Positions 37,961 to 48,282 of a DNA stretch of 64,000 nt are shown piece by piece; the stretch's first letter is position 1, and each line of letters starts with the position of its first letter. The position numbers were made by a program, and so were the translations under genes. Source of the DNA: Gammaproteobacteria bacterium (GTDB taxonomy: Bacteria; Pseudomonadota; Gammaproteobacteria; Nevskiales; Nevskiaceae); the NCBI GenBank assembly GCA_026398815.1, contig JAPLSA010000023.1:1-64000 (forward strand). Reading direction: 5' to 3'. Under the pieces are notes generated by a model. The model was not told the DNA's origin and did no database searches. It saw only the letters and a program-made list of their open reading frames with translations.

Positions 37961-40900
37961 TCAGAGCCCGATCGGCCGCCGCAGGTCGAGCGTGTGCGGG
38001 TAGTCCGGGTTGGTCTTTTCCTCGGCCGGCCAGTAGCTGTTCGGCGTGTGGCCGAACGGCACGAAACGGCTCAGGAAGCGCGCCTCGGCCTCATAGGCGT
38101 TGACCGGGAAGGTGTCGTAGTTGCGGCCTGCCGGATGGGCGACGTGGTAGGTGCAGCCGGCCACCGCGCGCTTGTTCCAGGTGTCGTAGAGGTCGAACAC
38201 CAGCGGCGTGTGGACGCCGATCGACGGATGCAGCGCCGACGGCGGATGCCAGGCGCGGTAGCGCAGGCCAGCGACGTATTCGCCCTTCACGCCCGTGTTC
38301 TTCAGCGGCAGGCGGCGACCGCCGGCGGTGACGAAATGCCGGCCCTCGGTGAGCCCGGTGACCCGCACCTGCAGGCGCTCCATCGATGAATCGACATAGC
38401 GCGCGGTGCCGCCGACGGCGTTCTCCTCGCCGAGCACCGGCCAGGGTTCCAGCGCGTGGCGGATCTCGACTTCAACGCCGCCGTGGCGGATCGCGCCGTG
38501 ACGCGGGAAGCGGAATTCGAAGTGCGGCGCGAACCAGTCGAGCTGGAACGGGAAGTTGGCGCGATTGAGATCGGCCACCACTTCACCGAGGTCCTGCCAG
38601 ACGTAGTGCGGCAGCATGAACTGGTCATGCAGCTGCGTGCCCCAGCGCACCAGCGGCCGCTCGTAGGGCTGCTCCCAGAACCAGGCGATCAAGGACCGCA
38701 GCAGCAGCTGCTGGGTCAGGCTCATCCGCGCGTGCGGCGGCATCTCGAAGGCGCGGAACTCGACCAGCCCGAGGCGGCCGGTCGGACCGTCCGGCGAATA
38801 CAGCTTGTCGATCGAGATCTCGGTGCGATGGGTGTTGCCGGTGAGATCGACCAGCAGGTTGCGCAGGGTGCGGTCGACCATCCACAGCGGCACCGTATAG
38901 CCCTGCTTCGGCAGCTGGCTGAGCGCGATTTCCAGCTCGTACAGCGCGTTGTCCTGCGCTTCGTCGATGCGCGGATGCTGGCTGGTGGAACCGATGAACA
39001 GGCCGGAGAAGAAGTAGCTCAACGACGGATGGTTCTGCCAGTAGCGGATCAGCGAGCCGAGCACGTCCGGGCGGCGCAGGAACGGCGAATCGGCCGGTGT
39101 GGCGCCACCAACGACAAAGTGGTTGCCGCCGCCGGTGCCGACCGCGCGGCCGTCGATCAGGAATTTCTCGGTGGCAAGCCGCGACTGCCGCGCTTCCTCG
39201 TAGACCGTGAGCGTGGTTTCGCGCAGCTCGTCCCAGGAATGCGAGGGGTGGATGTTGACCTCGATGACGCCGGGGTCCGGGGTGACCTTCAGCACGTTGA
39301 TGCGGTGGTCGGCCGGCGGCGAATAGCCCTCGATGCGCACCGGTGTGTCGAGTTCGGCGGCAGCGTCCTCGACGGCGGCGATCAGTTCGAGATAGTCCTC
39401 CATCGATTCGGTCGGCGGCAGGAACACGCACAGGTGCCCTTCACGCGGCTCGACGGTCAGCGCGGTGCGCACGTTGCCGCCTTCCAGGTAAGCGCCCCGG
39501 CGCACTGGTTCCGGCTGGTCGCGCTCGGCGGTCAGCCGCTGGCGGCGTTCGCGCAGCCGGGCGGCGATTTCCGATTCGCGCGATTCGCGCGGCGCGTCGC
39601 CGGATGACTGCAGGAATGGCTGGCGCTGGCCGTCGAAGCTCGGCAGCGGCTGTGCGCTGCGGATGTCGACCGCCATCGGGTCGTACGGAATCAGCGTCGG
39701 GTAGCGCGACGGCGGCAGCCACGGCAGCGCATCGAGCGGCAAACGGAAGCCGATCGGCGAATCGCCAGGGATCAGGAACATGCGCTTCTGGCGGAAGCTC
39801 CAGCGCTCGGAGATCCAGGCCCGCGACTGCCAGCGCTGCACCGGCAGCGCGTAGCCGCGCGGCCGGTCCAGCCCGCGTTCGAAGACCCGGGCGATGCGGG
39901 CCCGTTCTTCCGGGTCCTTGAGCTTGTTGTCCTCGGGCAGCACGTTGTCCGGCAACTGCCGTTCGCGGTGCAGGTAGTAGAAGGCGTCCTCGTAGCCGGG
40001 CACGGCGTTTTCCGGGCTCACCTCCAGCCGCTGGGCGATGCCGCGGATCAGCTCGCCGGCCGCCTCGATGGTCGGCGCGGTATGGCCGTCGGCGAGATCG
40101 GTGCGGACGATCGGCTTGCCGTCGCCGCGCCAGTACAGCGCATAGGCCCAGCGCGGCAGCGACTCGCCCGGATACCACTTGCCCTGGCCATAGGTCAGCA
40201 GGCCCTGGGGCGCGAAACGGTCGCGCAGGCGGCGGATCAGGTGGTTGGCCAGCCCCTGCTTGGTCGGGCCGACGGCGGCGATGTTCCACTCCGCGCCCTG
40301 CATGTCGTCGATCGAAATGAAGGTCGGCTCGCCGCCCATGGTCAGGCGCACGTCGCCGGCCTTGAGCCGGGCATCGACCGCCAGACCCAGCGTGTCGATG
40401 GCCTGCCACTGCTCTTCGGTGTACGGCTTGGTCACCCGCGGCGATTCGTACAGCCGGGTGACGATCATCTGGTGGCCGAACTCGGTGTCGAGATCGCCCT
40501 TGCCCTCGAAGCTCAGGGTGCCGGTGATCGGTGCGGCGCTCGACGGCTCCGGGGTGGCGCACAGCGGGATGTGGCCTTCGCCGGTCAGCAGGCCGGAGGT
40601 CGGATCGAGGCCGACCCAGCCGGCGCCCGGCAGATAGACCTCGCACCAGGCGTGCAGGTCGGTGAAGTCGTGGTCGGTGCCGGACGGCCCGTCCAGCGAT
40701 TTCACGTCCGGCGTCAGCTGGATCAGGTAGCCGGACACGAAGCGGGCGGCCAGCCCCAGCTGGCGGAAGACCTGCACCAGCAGCCAGCCGGAATCGCGGC
40801 AGGAGCCGGAGGCCAGGGTCAGCGTGTCTTCCGGCGTCTGCACGCCGGGTTCCAGCCGGATCAGGTAGCGCACCGCTTCCTGCACGCGGCGGTTCAGGTC

Positions 40901-41338
40901 GACGACGAAGTCGATGGTGCGCATCTTCTCCTTCGGCAGTCCCTTGACGAACATCGCCAGCCTCGGCGTCGCCGAGCCGTGCTTCAGGTAGGGCTTCAGG
41001 TCTTCCTTCAGGTCGTCCGCGTAGGTGAACGGATAGAACTCGGCCTTTTCCTCGATGAAGAAGTCGAACGGGTTGTAGATCGACATGTCGGCGACCAGGT
41101 CGACCGTCACCTTGAACTCGGTGACCTTCTCCGGAAACACCACGCGCGCCTGCCAGTTGGCGAAGGCGTCCTGCTGCCAGTTCAGGAAATGCCCTTCCGG
41201 CTCCACCTTGATCGAATAGGACAGCACCGGCGTCCGGCCATGCGGCGCCGGGCGCAGGCGGATGATCTGCGGCGACAAACTGACCCGGCGGTCGTACTGG
41301 TAGGTCGTTTCGTGATGCAGGACGGCGTGGATAGCCAT
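37961..41338 (-). CDS. Transglutaminase-like protein fused to DUF2126
   Basis: A 1125-residue protein. The N-terminal part (1-300) has the bacterial transglutaminase N domain ([17 protein letters not shown]) and the protease-fold triad: Cys in SGSCRDSGW, His in DLHAWCEVY and Asp in GLDPTSG. The rest is DUF2126 ([14 protein letters not shown], then [23 protein letters not shown]). Such proteins lie in small clusters with partner genes (circularly permuted ATP-grasp and alpha-E proteins), which are not next to it here. The frame is open upstream to 42418, but that overlaps the divergent dehydrogenase; homology begins at ATG 41338. Confidence 0.92.
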   Translation of the reverse strand: MAIHAVLHHETTYQYDRRVSLSPQIIRLRPAPHGRTPVLSYSIKVEPEGHFLNWQQDAFANWQARVVFPEKVTEFKVTVDLVADMSIYNPFDFFIEEKAEFYPFTYADDLKEDLKPYLKHGSATPRLAMFVKGLPKEKMRTIDFVVDLNRRVQEAVRYLIRLEPGVQTPEDTLTLASGSCRDSGWLLVQVFRQLGLAARFVSGYLIQLTPDVKSLDGPSGTDHDFTDLHAWCEVYLPGAGWVGLDPTSGLLTGEGHIPLCATPEPSSAAPITGTLSFEGKGDLDTEFGHQMIVTRLYESPRVTKPYTEEQWQAIDTLGLAVDARLKAGDVRLTMGGEPTFISIDDMQGAEWNIAAVGPTKQGLANHLIRRLRDRFAPQGLLTYGQGKWYPGESLPRWAYALYWRGDGKPIVRTDLADGHTAPTIEAAGELIRGIAQRLEVSPENAVPGYEDAFYYLHRERQLPDNVLPEDNKLKDPEERARIARVFERGLDRPRGYALPVQRWQSRAWISERWSFRQKRMFLIPGDSPIGFRLPLDALPWLPPSRYPTLIPYDPMAVDIRSAQPLPSFDGQRQPFLQSSGDAPRESRESEIAARLRERRQRLTAERDQPEPVRRGAYLEGGNVRTALTVEPREGHLCVFLPPTESMEDYLELIAAVEDAAAELDTPVRIEGYSPPADHRINVLKVTPDPGVIEVNIHPSHSWDELRETTLTVYEEARQSRLATEKFLIDGRAVGTGGGNHFVVGGATPADSPFLRRPDVLGSLIRYWQNHPSLSYFFSGLFIGSTSQHPRIDEAQDNALYELEIALSQLPKQGYTVPLWMVDRTLRNLLVDLTGNTHRTEISIDKLYSPDGPTGRLGLVEFRAFEMPPHARMSLTQQLLLRSLIAWFWEQPYERPLVRWGTQLHDQFMLPHYVWQDLGEVVADLNRANFPFQLDWFAPHFEFRFPRHGAIRHGGVEVEIRHALEPWPVLGEENAVGGTARYVDSSMERLQVRVTGLTEGRHFVTAGGRRLPLKNTGVKGEYVAGLRYRAWHPPSALHPSIGVHTPLVFDLYDTWNKRAVAGCTYHVAHPAGRNYDTFPVNAYEAEARFLSRFVPFGHTPNSYWPAEEKTNPDYPHTLDLRRPIGL

Positions 41339-41479
41339 GAGGCGGTCGGCGGTTCCGAAGAGGGTGACCCGATTGTGAAGCAAGAAGACTGCCGTCGGGC
41401 CGGGCGGCGGTGCCCGGCCGTGCCGGCCCCGGCGGGGCGCGCCCGGTAGACTCGCGCCATTCCCCTGCGGCCAGATCCC

Positions 41480-42529
41480 ATGTCCGTGTTTTCGCATCCC
41501 GAATTCGATGGCCACGAGCGCGTGGTCTTTCATCACGACGCCGCCTCCGGCCTGCGGGCGATCATCGCCGTCCACAGCACCCGGCTGGGTTGTGGCCTGG
41601 GCGGTTGCCGGATGTTTCCGTATGCCGGCGACGCCGAGGCGCTGACCGACGTGCTGCGCCTGAGTCGCGGCATGAGCTACAAGGCCGCGCTGGCCGGGCT
41701 GCCGCAGGGCGGCGGCAAGTCGGTGATCTTGGGCGACCCGCGCCGCGACAAGACGCCGGCGCTGATCCGGGCGATGGGCCGTTTCGTCGACAGCCTCGGT
41801 GGCGCCTACGTGGTGGCCGAGGATTCCGGCACCAGCGTCGCCGACATCCGCCTGATGGCCGAACACACCCGCCATGTCGGCGGTCTGGCCGACGCCGCCT
41901 CGATCGCCGCCGGCCGCAGCGGCGATCCGAGCCCGGCGACCGCGCTCGGCACTTTCATCGGCATCGCGGCGGCGGTCGGTTTCGCGCAGGGTCGCAGCGA
42001 CCTGCGCGGGCTGAAGGTCGCGATCCAGGGCGTCGGCAATGTCGGCTACCGGCTGGCCCGCCATCTGCACGCGGCCGGCGCCCAGCTGTGGGTGACCGAT
42101 GTCCACGCACCGGCCGTCGACCGGGCAGTTGCCGAGTTCGGTGCCACCGCAGTGGCGATGGACGCCGTCCATGCGCTGGAGGTCGATGTCTTCGCCCCCT
42201 GTGCGCTCGGCGCGGTGCTGAATGCGCAGTCGATCCCGCAGATCCGCGCGCCGGTCATCGCCGGCGCCGCCAACAACCAGCTGGCGACGCCGGCCGACGG
42301 CCAGCGGCTGCTCGACCACGGCCTGCTGTACGCGCCGGACTACGTGATCAACGCCGGCGGCATCATCGACATCCACCACGAGCGCATCGGCTACGACGCG
42401 TCCGCCGTCGAGGCGCATCTGGCGCGCATCGGCGACACGCTGACGGCGATCTTCGAACGCGCGCGCAGCGAACGGCAGCCCACCGGCGTCATCGCCGACG
42501 CGATGGCCGAAGCGATCTTCCGCAGATGA
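41480..42529 (+). CDS. Leucine dehydrogenase-type amino acid dehydrogenase
   Basis: The 349-residue protein is of the Glu/Leu/Phe/Val dehydrogenase family: LGCGLGGCRMFPY, catalytic Lys in SYKAALAGLPQGGGKSV, and the NAD loop VAIQGVGNVGYRLA. It deaminates branched or aromatic amino acids to 2-oxo acids with NAD; length and GGGKSV favour the leucine/phenylalanine branch. It overlaps pncC by 4 bases (ATGA), so the two are coupled. It is divergent from the transglutaminase gene across 141 bases. Confidence 0.9.
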   Translation: MSVFSHPEFDGHERVVFHHDAASGLRAIIAVHSTRLGCGLGGCRMFPYAGDAEALTDVLRLSRGMSYKAALAGLPQGGGKSVILGDPRRDKTPALIRAMGRFVDSLGGAYVVAEDSGTSVADIRLMAEHTRHVGGLADAASIAAGRSGDPSPATALGTFIGIAAAVGFAQGRSDLRGLKVAIQGVGNVGYRLARHLHAAGAQLWVTDVHAPAVDRAVAEFGATAVAMDAVHALEVDVFAPCALGAVLNAQSIPQIRAPVIAGAANNQLATPADGQRLLDHGLLYAPDYVINAGGIIDIHHERIGYDASAVEAHLARIGDTLTAIFERARSERQPTGVIADAMAEAIFRR

Positions 42530-43035
42530 ACCACTTGCTTCCCGACGACGCGGCGCTGCAGGCGCTGGCCCAGCGGATCGCGGCGCAGCTGATCGCCCGC
42601 CGGCAGCGCATGGCGACGGCCGAATCCTGCACCGGCGGCCTGATCGCCAAAGTGCTGACCGACCTGGCCGGCAGTTCGGCCTGGTTCGAGCGTGGCATCG
42701 TCAGCTATTCCAACGACGCGAAGGCCGAACTGCTCGGCGTGCCGGAGGCGACGATCGCCCGCTACGGCGCGGTCAGCGGCCCGACCGTGATCGCGATGGC
42801 CGACGGCCTGCGCGCCCGCGCGCCGGTGCAGTGGACGGTGTCGGTCAGCGGCATCGCCGGCCCGACCGGCGAGGTGCCCGGCAAACCGGTCGGCACCGTG
42901 TTCATCGGCTGGTCCGGCGCCGGCATCGCCAGCGCGTCGAGCCGCTTCCAGTTCGATGGCGATCGCGATGCGGTGCGCCGCCGCACCGTCGCAGCGGCAC
43001 TGCTGGGGCTGCTCGACCTGTTCGATGCACCCTGA
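42526..43035 (+). CDS. pncC: Nicotinamide-nucleotide amidohydrolase (CinA C-terminal type)
   Basis: Deamidates nicotinamide mononucleotide in pyridine nucleotide recycling. The 169-residue protein is the stand-alone CinA C-terminal domain: TAESCTGGLIAKVLTDLAGSS, VSYSNDAKAELLGV, YGAVSGPTV, and SGIAGPTGEVPGKPVGTVF. ATG overlaps the previous stop. UbiG follows after 41 bases. Confidence 0.93.
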   Translation: MNHLLPDDAALQALAQRIAAQLIARRQRMATAESCTGGLIAKVLTDLAGSSAWFERGIVSYSNDAKAELLGVPEATIARYGAVSGPTVIAMADGLRARAPVQWTVSVSGIAGPTGEVPGKPVGTVFIGWSGAGIASASSRFQFDGDRDAVRRRTVAAALLGLLDLFDAP

Positions 43036-43076
43036 TCCGGCCGGGCCGACAGCCCCTGTTTGGTAAACTGCGGCCC

Positions 43077-43814
43077 ATGACTACCGTTGATGCTGGCAAC
43101 GTCGATCACGACGAAATCCGCCGATTCGAAGCCCTTGCTGCCCGCTGGTGGGACACCGGCGGCGAGATGGGCGCGCTGCACGTCATCAACCCGCCGAGGC
43201 TGCGCTACATCCGCCAGCGGACGGGCGGGGCGGCGGCCTCGATCGCCGGCAAGCGCACGCTCGATGTCGGCTGCGGCGGCGGCATCCTGACCGAGGCCCT
43301 GGCCGAAGCCGGCGCCGACACGCTCGGCATCGATCTGGCCGCTGCCTCGATCGAGGTGGCCCGTCAGCACGCCGACGCCAACGGCCTGAAGGTCGCCTAC
43401 CGGCTGATCGGCGCCGAGGCGCTGGCCGACGAGCAGCCGGCCAGTTTCGATCTGGTCTGCTGCCTGGAAATGCTGGAACACGTGCCGGACCCGGCCGAGA
43501 CCGTGGCCGCGATCGCTGCACTCGTGAAGCCGGGCGGCGACGTGGTGTTCTCGACCATCAACCGCAATCCGAAGTCCTATGCGCTGATGATCGTCGGCGC
43601 CGAATACGTGGCCCGCATCGTGCCGCGCGGTACCCACGACTACGCCAAGTTCATCCGGCCGTCGGAGCTGGATCGCTGGTGTCGCGCCGCTGGCCTGGTG
43701 CCACAGGACGTCACCGGCCTGCGCTACAACCCGCTGCTCAAGTCGGCCTCGCTGAACGCCAGCGACCTCGACGTGAACTACCTGATGCACTGCCGGAAGC
43801 CGGCCGAGGACTGA
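43077..43814 (+). CDS. ubiG: Ubiquinone biosynthesis O-methyltransferase
   Basis: Carries out both O-methylations in ubiquinone synthesis using SAM. The 245-residue protein has the UbiG start (DHDEIRRFEALAARWWD), motif I LDVGCGGG (62-69), the EMLEHVPDP motif and FSTINRNPKSY. It is followed by a HAD phosphatase and yciK, as in Pseudomonas (ubiG-mupP-yciK). Confidence 0.96.
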   Translation: MTTVDAGNVDHDEIRRFEALAARWWDTGGEMGALHVINPPRLRYIRQRTGGAAASIAGKRTLDVGCGGGILTEALAEAGADTLGIDLAAASIEVARQHADANGLKVAYRLIGAEALADEQPASFDLVCCLEMLEHVPDPAETVAAIAALVKPGGDVVFSTINRNPKSYALMIVGAEYVARIVPRGTHDYAKFIRPSELDRWCRAAGLVPQDVTGLRYNPLLKSASLNASDLDVNYLMHCRKPAED

Positions 43815-43819
43815 TTCCC

Positions 43820-44494
43820 GTGACCCACGCCACTGCATGTGTGCTGTTCGATCTGGACGGCACCTTGGTCGATAGCGCGCCGGATCTCGGCTACGCCGCC
43901 AACCTGGTCCGCGAAGCATTCGGCATGGCCCATCTGCCGCTCGCCGACTACCGGCCGCAGGCCTCCAACGGCGCACGCGGCCTGCTCAAGGTTGCGCTGA
44001 ACATCGCCATGGACCATCCGGACTACGAGGCCCGCAAGGCGCTGTTCCTGAAGTTCTACGAAGCCAACCTGACTACCCACAGCCGCCTGTTCGATGGCGT
44101 CGTGGAGATGCTGGCGGCGCTCGATGAAGCCGGCATCCCCTGGGGCATCGTCACCAACAAGGCCGGCTGGCTGGCCCAGCCGGTGGTCGAGCAGCTCGGC
44201 TTCGCCGCCAACTGCCGGGTGCTGATCGCCGGTGATTCGACGCCGCACCCGAAGCCGGCGCCGGACGGCCTGCTGCTGGCGGCCCGCAAGGTCAGCGTCG
44301 ATCCGAACGCGTGTGTCTATGTCGGCGATGACGTCCGCGACGTGGTCGCCGGCCGCGCCGCCGGCATGCGCACCGTGGCCGCCGGCTGGGGTTATCTCGG
44401 CACCGAGCCGGACCTCGAGAAATGGCAGGCCGACGACATCGTCGCTACGCCGGCCGACCTTCTTTCGCTGCTGAAACTTATGCCTGCCGCCTGA
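43820..44494 (+). CDS. mupP: HAD phosphatase, MupP-like (N-acetylmuramic acid 6-phosphate phosphatase) or Gph
   Basis: A 224-residue HAD family protein: FDLDGTLVDS near residue 9, VTNKAG, Lys in HPKPAPDG and VGDDVRDVVAG. The start is GTG 43820 with GAGGA upstream. In Pseudomonas the gene between ubiG and yciK is mupP, which recycles cell-wall MurNAc-6-phosphate; that order is seen here. By sequence alone it is close to phosphoglycolate phosphatase. With a separate cbbZ at 2176, the MupP call is preferred, from context. Confidence 0.75.
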   Translation: MTHATACVLFDLDGTLVDSAPDLGYAANLVREAFGMAHLPLADYRPQASNGARGLLKVALNIAMDHPDYEARKALFLKFYEANLTTHSRLFDGVVEMLAALDEAGIPWGIVTNKAGWLAQPVVEQLGFAANCRVLIAGDSTPHPKPAPDGLLLAARKVSVDPNACVYVGDDVRDVVAGRAAGMRTVAAGWGYLGTEPDLEKWQADDIVATPADLLSLLKLMPAA

Positions 44495-45255
44495 TGAGCA
44501 TCACTCCTTTGATTCCCGCCGGCTACCAGCCGCCCGCTGGCCTTCTGGCCGGCCGCACCATCCTGGTCACCGGTGCCGGCTCCGGCCTCGGCCGCGCCAC
44601 CGCGCTGGCGGCGGCGAAGTGCGGTGCCACGGTGATCCTGCTCGGCCGCACGACCAAGAAGCTGGAAGCGGTGTTCGACGAGATCGAAGCCGCCGGCGGC
44701 CCGCAGGCCGCGATCCTGCCGATGAACCTGGTCAGCGCCACCTGGGCTGACCTGTTCGAGGTCGCCGAAACCATCGAGCGCGAGTTCGGCACGCTGCACG
44801 GGCTGGTCCACTGCGCGGCGCATTTCCCCGGCTTCACGCCGATCACCGAGGAAAAGCCCAAGGACTGGATGGACGGCCTGCAGGTCAACCTGACCGCCGC
44901 CTACGCGCTGACCCGTCACTGCCTGCCGCTGATGCAGCAGACGCCGGACGCCAGCATCGTCTTCGTCACCGACGCCGTGGCCCGCGAGCCGAAGGCGCTG
45001 CGCGGCAGCTACGGCGTCGCCAAGTACGCGCTCGAAGGGCTGGTGAAGATCTGGTCGCAGGAACTGAGCGTGACACCGGGCCTGCGGATGAACAGCTACG
45101 ACCCCGGCGCGCTGCAGACGCCGCTGCGCGCCAAGGGCTATGTGTCCGAGGAAGTGCAGAAGCTGCCGGAAGCTGCGATCGCGGCACCTGGCCTGATCTG
45201 GCTGCTCGGCCCGGACAGCGCCGGCGTCAATGGGCAGGCGCTGAGCCGCGGCTGA
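44494..45255 (+). CDS. yciK: YciK-family short-chain dehydrogenase
   Basis: The 253-residue SDR has the loop VTGAGSGLGRATA, CAAHFPGFTPI in place of the usual NNAG, VTDAVAREPKALRGSYGVAK with YxxxK, and a C-terminus matching YciK (PGLIWLLGPDSAGVNGQ). Substrate unknown. It starts on an ATGA overlap with the phosphatase gene. Ends the ubiG-mupP-yciK unit; the repeat region follows. Confidence 0.88.
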   Translation: MSITPLIPAGYQPPAGLLAGRTILVTGAGSGLGRATALAAAKCGATVILLGRTTKKLEAVFDEIEAAGGPQAAILPMNLVSATWADLFEVAETIEREFGTLHGLVHCAAHFPGFTPITEEKPKDWMDGLQVNLTAAYALTRHCLPLMQQTPDASIVFVTDAVAREPKALRGSYGVAKYALEGLVKIWSQELSVTPGLRMNSYDPGALQTPLRAKGYVSEEVQKLPEAAIAAPGLIWLLGPDSAGVNGQALSRG

Positions 45256-45280
45256 GGGCCGGGCGGCACGCCAACTCGCC

Positions 45281-45487
45281 GTCATACCGACGAAAGCCGG
45301 TATCCAGTGCACGCAGCCGCACCGACGCCGGCCCTGGACCCCGGCCTGCGCCGGGGTGACAGGTGAGGAAATGTGTATCTGACCCCGATTCCGTGACAGA
45401 TGGGAAATGTGTATCTGACCCCAATTCCGGCCCGTGACCCCGATTCCGGCCCTTCCGCTGTCATACCGGCGAAAGCCGGTATCCAGT
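45281..45487 (+). repeat. Cluster of REP-like and GTGTATCTGACCCC repeats
   Basis: Two copies of GTCATACCGRCGAAAGCCGG followed by TATCCAGT (45281-45308 and 45460-45487), each able to form a small hairpin. Between them are two copies of GGAAATGTGTATCTGACCCC followed by RATTCC (45367-45392 and 45403-45428) and a partial third (45434-45449), and a palindromic CCCCGGCCTGCGCCGGGG. Such units are known as dispersed intergenic REP elements linked to REP-associated transposases; no transposase is seen here. Irregular spacing excludes CRISPR. Confidence 0.75.
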
Positions 45488-45631
45488 ACGCGCAACCACA
45501 CCGAAGCTGCCTCCAGACTTCCGACCTGCGCCGAGCGAGATGGTCAGCCAGAAATGCCGTGACGCGTTCCCGCCACGGGACCGCAAGCTGCAGGGCCGCT
45601 GACGGCGCCGCAAAACCGTCGCCGATCGGTC

Positions 45632-45647
45632 TGGTACGCCACTTGTA
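45632..45647 (+). promoter_or_regulatory. Candidate sigma-54 promoter of flgGHIJKL
   Basis: TGGTACG CCAC TTGTA fits the -24/-12 pattern TGGCACG-N4-TTGCA with correct spacing; the -12 element has GT instead of GC. It lies 48 bases before the flgG ATG. Flagellar rod and hook operons of many gammaproteobacteria use sigma-54. Confidence 0.45.
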
Positions 45648-45695
45648 ACAGCCCCGATGTCCGCCGGATTCCCGGCACGCATCGAGGCTGTCGAC

Positions 45696-46481
45696 ATGAA
45701 TTCCGCACTCTGGGTTGCCAAGACCGGGCTCGATGCCCAGGCCACGCGGATGAGCGTGGTGTCCAACAATCTCGCCAACGTCAACACCAGCGGCTTCAAG
45801 CGCGGCCGGGCGGCGTTCGAGGATCTGCTGTACCAGACGGTGCGCCAGCCCGGCGGCCAGACCACTCAGCAGACCCAGGCGCCGACCGGCTTGACCCTGG
45901 GCACCGGCGTGCGCGTGGTGGCCACCGACAAGCAGTTCACCCAGGGCAACCTGCAGCAGACCAACAATTCGCTCGATGTCGCGATCAACGGTCGCGGCTT
46001 CTTCCAGATCCTGCAGCCGGACGGCACGCTGGCCTATGGCCGCGACGGCAGCTTCCAGCTCAACAGCCAGGGCGAGCTGGTGACCGCCAACGGCTACCCG
46101 CTGCAGCCGGGCATCCAGATTCCGCCGAACGCGCTGAGCGTGACCATCGGCACCGATGGCACGGTGTCGGCGCAGCTGCCGGGGCAGGCGGCCGGCCAGC
46201 AGGTCGGCTCGCTGACCTTGGCCGATTTCGTCAATCCGGCTGGCCTGCAGGCGGTCGGCGGCAATCTTTATGTGGAAACCGCCGCCAGCGGCGCGCCGCA
46301 GGTCGGCACGCCGGGCGTCAATGGCGTCGGCACCGTGCAGCAGGGTGCGCTGGAAGCCTCGAACGTCAATGTCGTCGAGGAACTGGTCAACATGATCGAG
46401 ACGCAGCGCGCCTACGAGATGAACTCGAAGGCGATCTCGACCACCGACCAGATGCTGCAGTACGTCGGGCAGAACCTCTGA
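45696..46481 (+). CDS. flgG: Flagellar distal rod protein FlgG
   Basis: Builds the distal rod crossing peptidoglycan. The 261-residue protein has the N-terminal coil [20 protein letters not shown] with [13 protein letters not shown], a central beta part ([20 protein letters not shown]), and the C-terminal [20 protein letters not shown]. Start ATG 45696 follows GAGG; an upstream start at 45657 would add residues not in the family. It is the first gene of the cluster here: flgF is not upstream. Confidence 0.96.
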   Translation: MNSALWVAKTGLDAQATRMSVVSNNLANVNTSGFKRGRAAFEDLLYQTVRQPGGQTTQQTQAPTGLTLGTGVRVVATDKQFTQGNLQQTNNSLDVAINGRGFFQILQPDGTLAYGRDGSFQLNSQGELVTANGYPLQPGIQIPPNALSVTIGTDGTVSAQLPGQAAGQQVGSLTLADFVNPAGLQAVGGNLYVETAASGAPQVGTPGVNGVGTVQQGALEASNVNVVEELVNMIETQRAYEMNSKAISTTDQMLQYVGQNL

Positions 46482-47140
46482 TGCGTGCCGGCTTCGCCGT
46501 CGTCGCCGTGGCGCTGCTGGCCAGCGGCTGCAGCAGCCTGTCGCCGCGCGTGTCGTTCGGCGACGACCGGCCGCAGCCGATGCCGATTCCGCTGCCGCAG
46601 GGCATGCCGAGCGAGGGCGCGATCTTCAGCGACGGCCAGTCGATGGCGCTGTTCGAGGACGCCAAGGCGCGCAATGTCGGCGATCTGGTCACCATCCTGC
46701 TGGTCGAGAAGACGCAGGCGCAGAAATCGGCGCAGACCAGCACCTCCAAGGCGTCCGACGTCAACCTCACCGATGTCACCGTGCTCGGCCGGCCGGTCGG
46801 CGTCAACACCGGCATCAGCGGCGAACGCAGTGCCAAGGGCGGCGGCGATTCCAAGCAGAGCAACAGCCTCGACGGCAGCGTCACGGCGGTGGTCGTCGGC
46901 CGGCTGCCGAACGGCCTGCTGCAGGTGCGCGGCGAGAAGCAGGTCGAGCTGAACCAGGGCTCGGAAACCCTGTTCATCGACGGCGTCGTGCGGCCGATCG
47001 ACATCCTGTCCAACAACACCGTGTCGTCCGACAAGGTCGCCAACGCCCGCGTTTCCTACAAGGGCCGGGGCGCGCTGGCCGATGCCAACTCGCAGGGCTG
47101 GCTGACCCGCTTCTTCAATTCCCCGTGGTTCCCGTTCTAA
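46481..47140 (+). CDS. flgH: Flagellar L-ring lipoprotein FlgH
   Basis: Outer-membrane L-ring subunit. The 219-residue protein has a lipobox LLASGC near residue 17, [21 protein letters not shown], and [20 protein letters not shown]. It starts on a one-base overlap with the flgG stop (TGATG). Confidence 0.96.
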   Translation: MRAGFAVVAVALLASGCSSLSPRVSFGDDRPQPMPIPLPQGMPSEGAIFSDGQSMALFEDAKARNVGDLVTILLVEKTQAQKSAQTSTSKASDVNLTDVTVLGRPVGVNTGISGERSAKGGGDSKQSNSLDGSVTAVVVGRLPNGLLQVRGEKQVELNQGSETLFIDGVVRPIDILSNNTVSSDKVANARVSYKGRGALADANSQGWLTRFFNSPWFPF

Positions 47141-47157
47141 GGCTTGCGAGCGTCCCG

Positions 47158-48282
47158 ATGAGCACCATGCGCGTTGCCTTTCATGTCATCGCCGGCCTGT
47201 GCCTGCTGGTGGCGATCGCGATCCTGAACCAGGCCCGCGCCGAACGGGTGAAGGATCTGGCGACCGTCGCCGGCGTCCGCTCCAACCCGCTGGTCGGCTA
47301 CGGGCTGGTGGTCGGTCTCGACGGCACCGGCGACCAGACCTCGCAGGCGCCGTTCACCGTGCAGAGCCTGAAGGCGATGCTGGCGCAGCTCGGCGTCACC
47401 GTGCCGCCGAACGTCAACCCGCAGCTGAAGAACGTGGCGGCGGTGGCGATCAATGCCGAACTGCCGCCGTTCGCCAAGCCCGGCCAGACCATCGACGTCA
47501 CCGTGTCGTCGATCGGCAACTCCGGCAGCTTGCGCGGCGGCACCCTGCTGATGGCGCCGCTGAAGGGCGCCGACGGCCAGATCTACGCGATCGCCCAGGG
47601 CAATGTCGTGGTCGGCGGCCTCGGCGTGTCGGCCAAGGACGGCTCGCGGGTCACCATCAACGTGCCGAGCGCCGGCCGGGTGCCGGGCGGCGCCACCGTC
47701 GAACGCAGCGTGCCGGCCACCTTCGGCGCCAGTCCGGAACTGCGGCTCGATCTGCGCACGTCCGATTTCACCACCGCCACCCGGCTGGCCTCGGGCATCA
47801 ACAGCGCGCTCGGCAGCGAGGTGGCCCGCGCCATCGACCCGGTCACCGTCACCGTGCAGGCGCCGGCCGATGCCAATGCCCGTGTCGCCTTCATGGCCCA
47901 GCTGGAAAGTCTCGACGTTGCTCCGGGTGACGCGCCGGCGCGGGTGATCGTCAATTCGCGCACCGGCACCGTGGTGATCTCGTCGATGGTCCGGGTGCTG
48001 CCGGCGGCGGTGTCGCACGGAAGTCTGAGCGTGACCATCAGCGAAAAGCCGCAGGTCAGCCAGCCGGCGCCGTTCTCGCAGGGCGAAACCACGGTGGTGC
48101 CGCGCTCGCAGATCGAAGTGACCGCAGGCGCCAAGCCGGCCTTCGTGTTCGATGGCGGCACCAGCCTCGACGACATCGTCCGCGCCATCAACCAGGTCGG
48201 TGCTGCGCCGGGTGATCTGGTGGCGATCCTCGAAGCGTTGCGCGCCGCCGGTGCGCTGCGCGCCGAGCTGGTGATCATCTGA
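47158..48282 (+). CDS. flgI: Flagellar P-ring protein FlgI
   Basis: Periplasmic P-ring subunit. The 374-residue protein has a signal peptide (about 1-28, ending NQARA), then [21 protein letters not shown] and GTGDQTSQ, typical of FlgI, and ends [24 protein letters not shown] 47158 is chosen; a second ATG at 47167 is equally possible. Overlaps flgJ by one base. Confidence 0.96.
   Translation: MSTMRVAFHVIAGLCLLVAIAILNQARAERVKDLATVAGVRSNPLVGYGLVVGLDGTGDQTSQAPFTVQSLKAMLAQLGVTVPPNVNPQLKNVAAVAINAELPPFAKPGQTIDVTVSSIGNSGSLRGGTLLMAPLKGADGQIYAIAQGNVVVGGLGVSAKDGSRVTINVPSAGRVPGGATVERSVPATFGASPELRLDLRTSDFTTATRLASGINSALGSEVARAIDPVTVTVQAPADANARVAFMAQLESLDVAPGDAPARVIVNSRTGTVVISSMVRVLPAAVSHGSLSVTISEKPQVSQPAPFSQGETTVVPRSQIEVTAGAKPAFVFDGGTSLDDIVRAINQVGAAPGDLVAILEALRAAGALRAELVII

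Noticed and set aside
41339-42418. Upstream extension of the transglutaminase/DUF2126 protein
   Set aside because: It is antisense to the leucine-type dehydrogenase, and the domain begins at [10 protein letters not shown].
45281-45487. Repeats as a CRISPR array
   Set aside because: Two different repeat types, irregular spacing, no uniform spacers and no cas genes.
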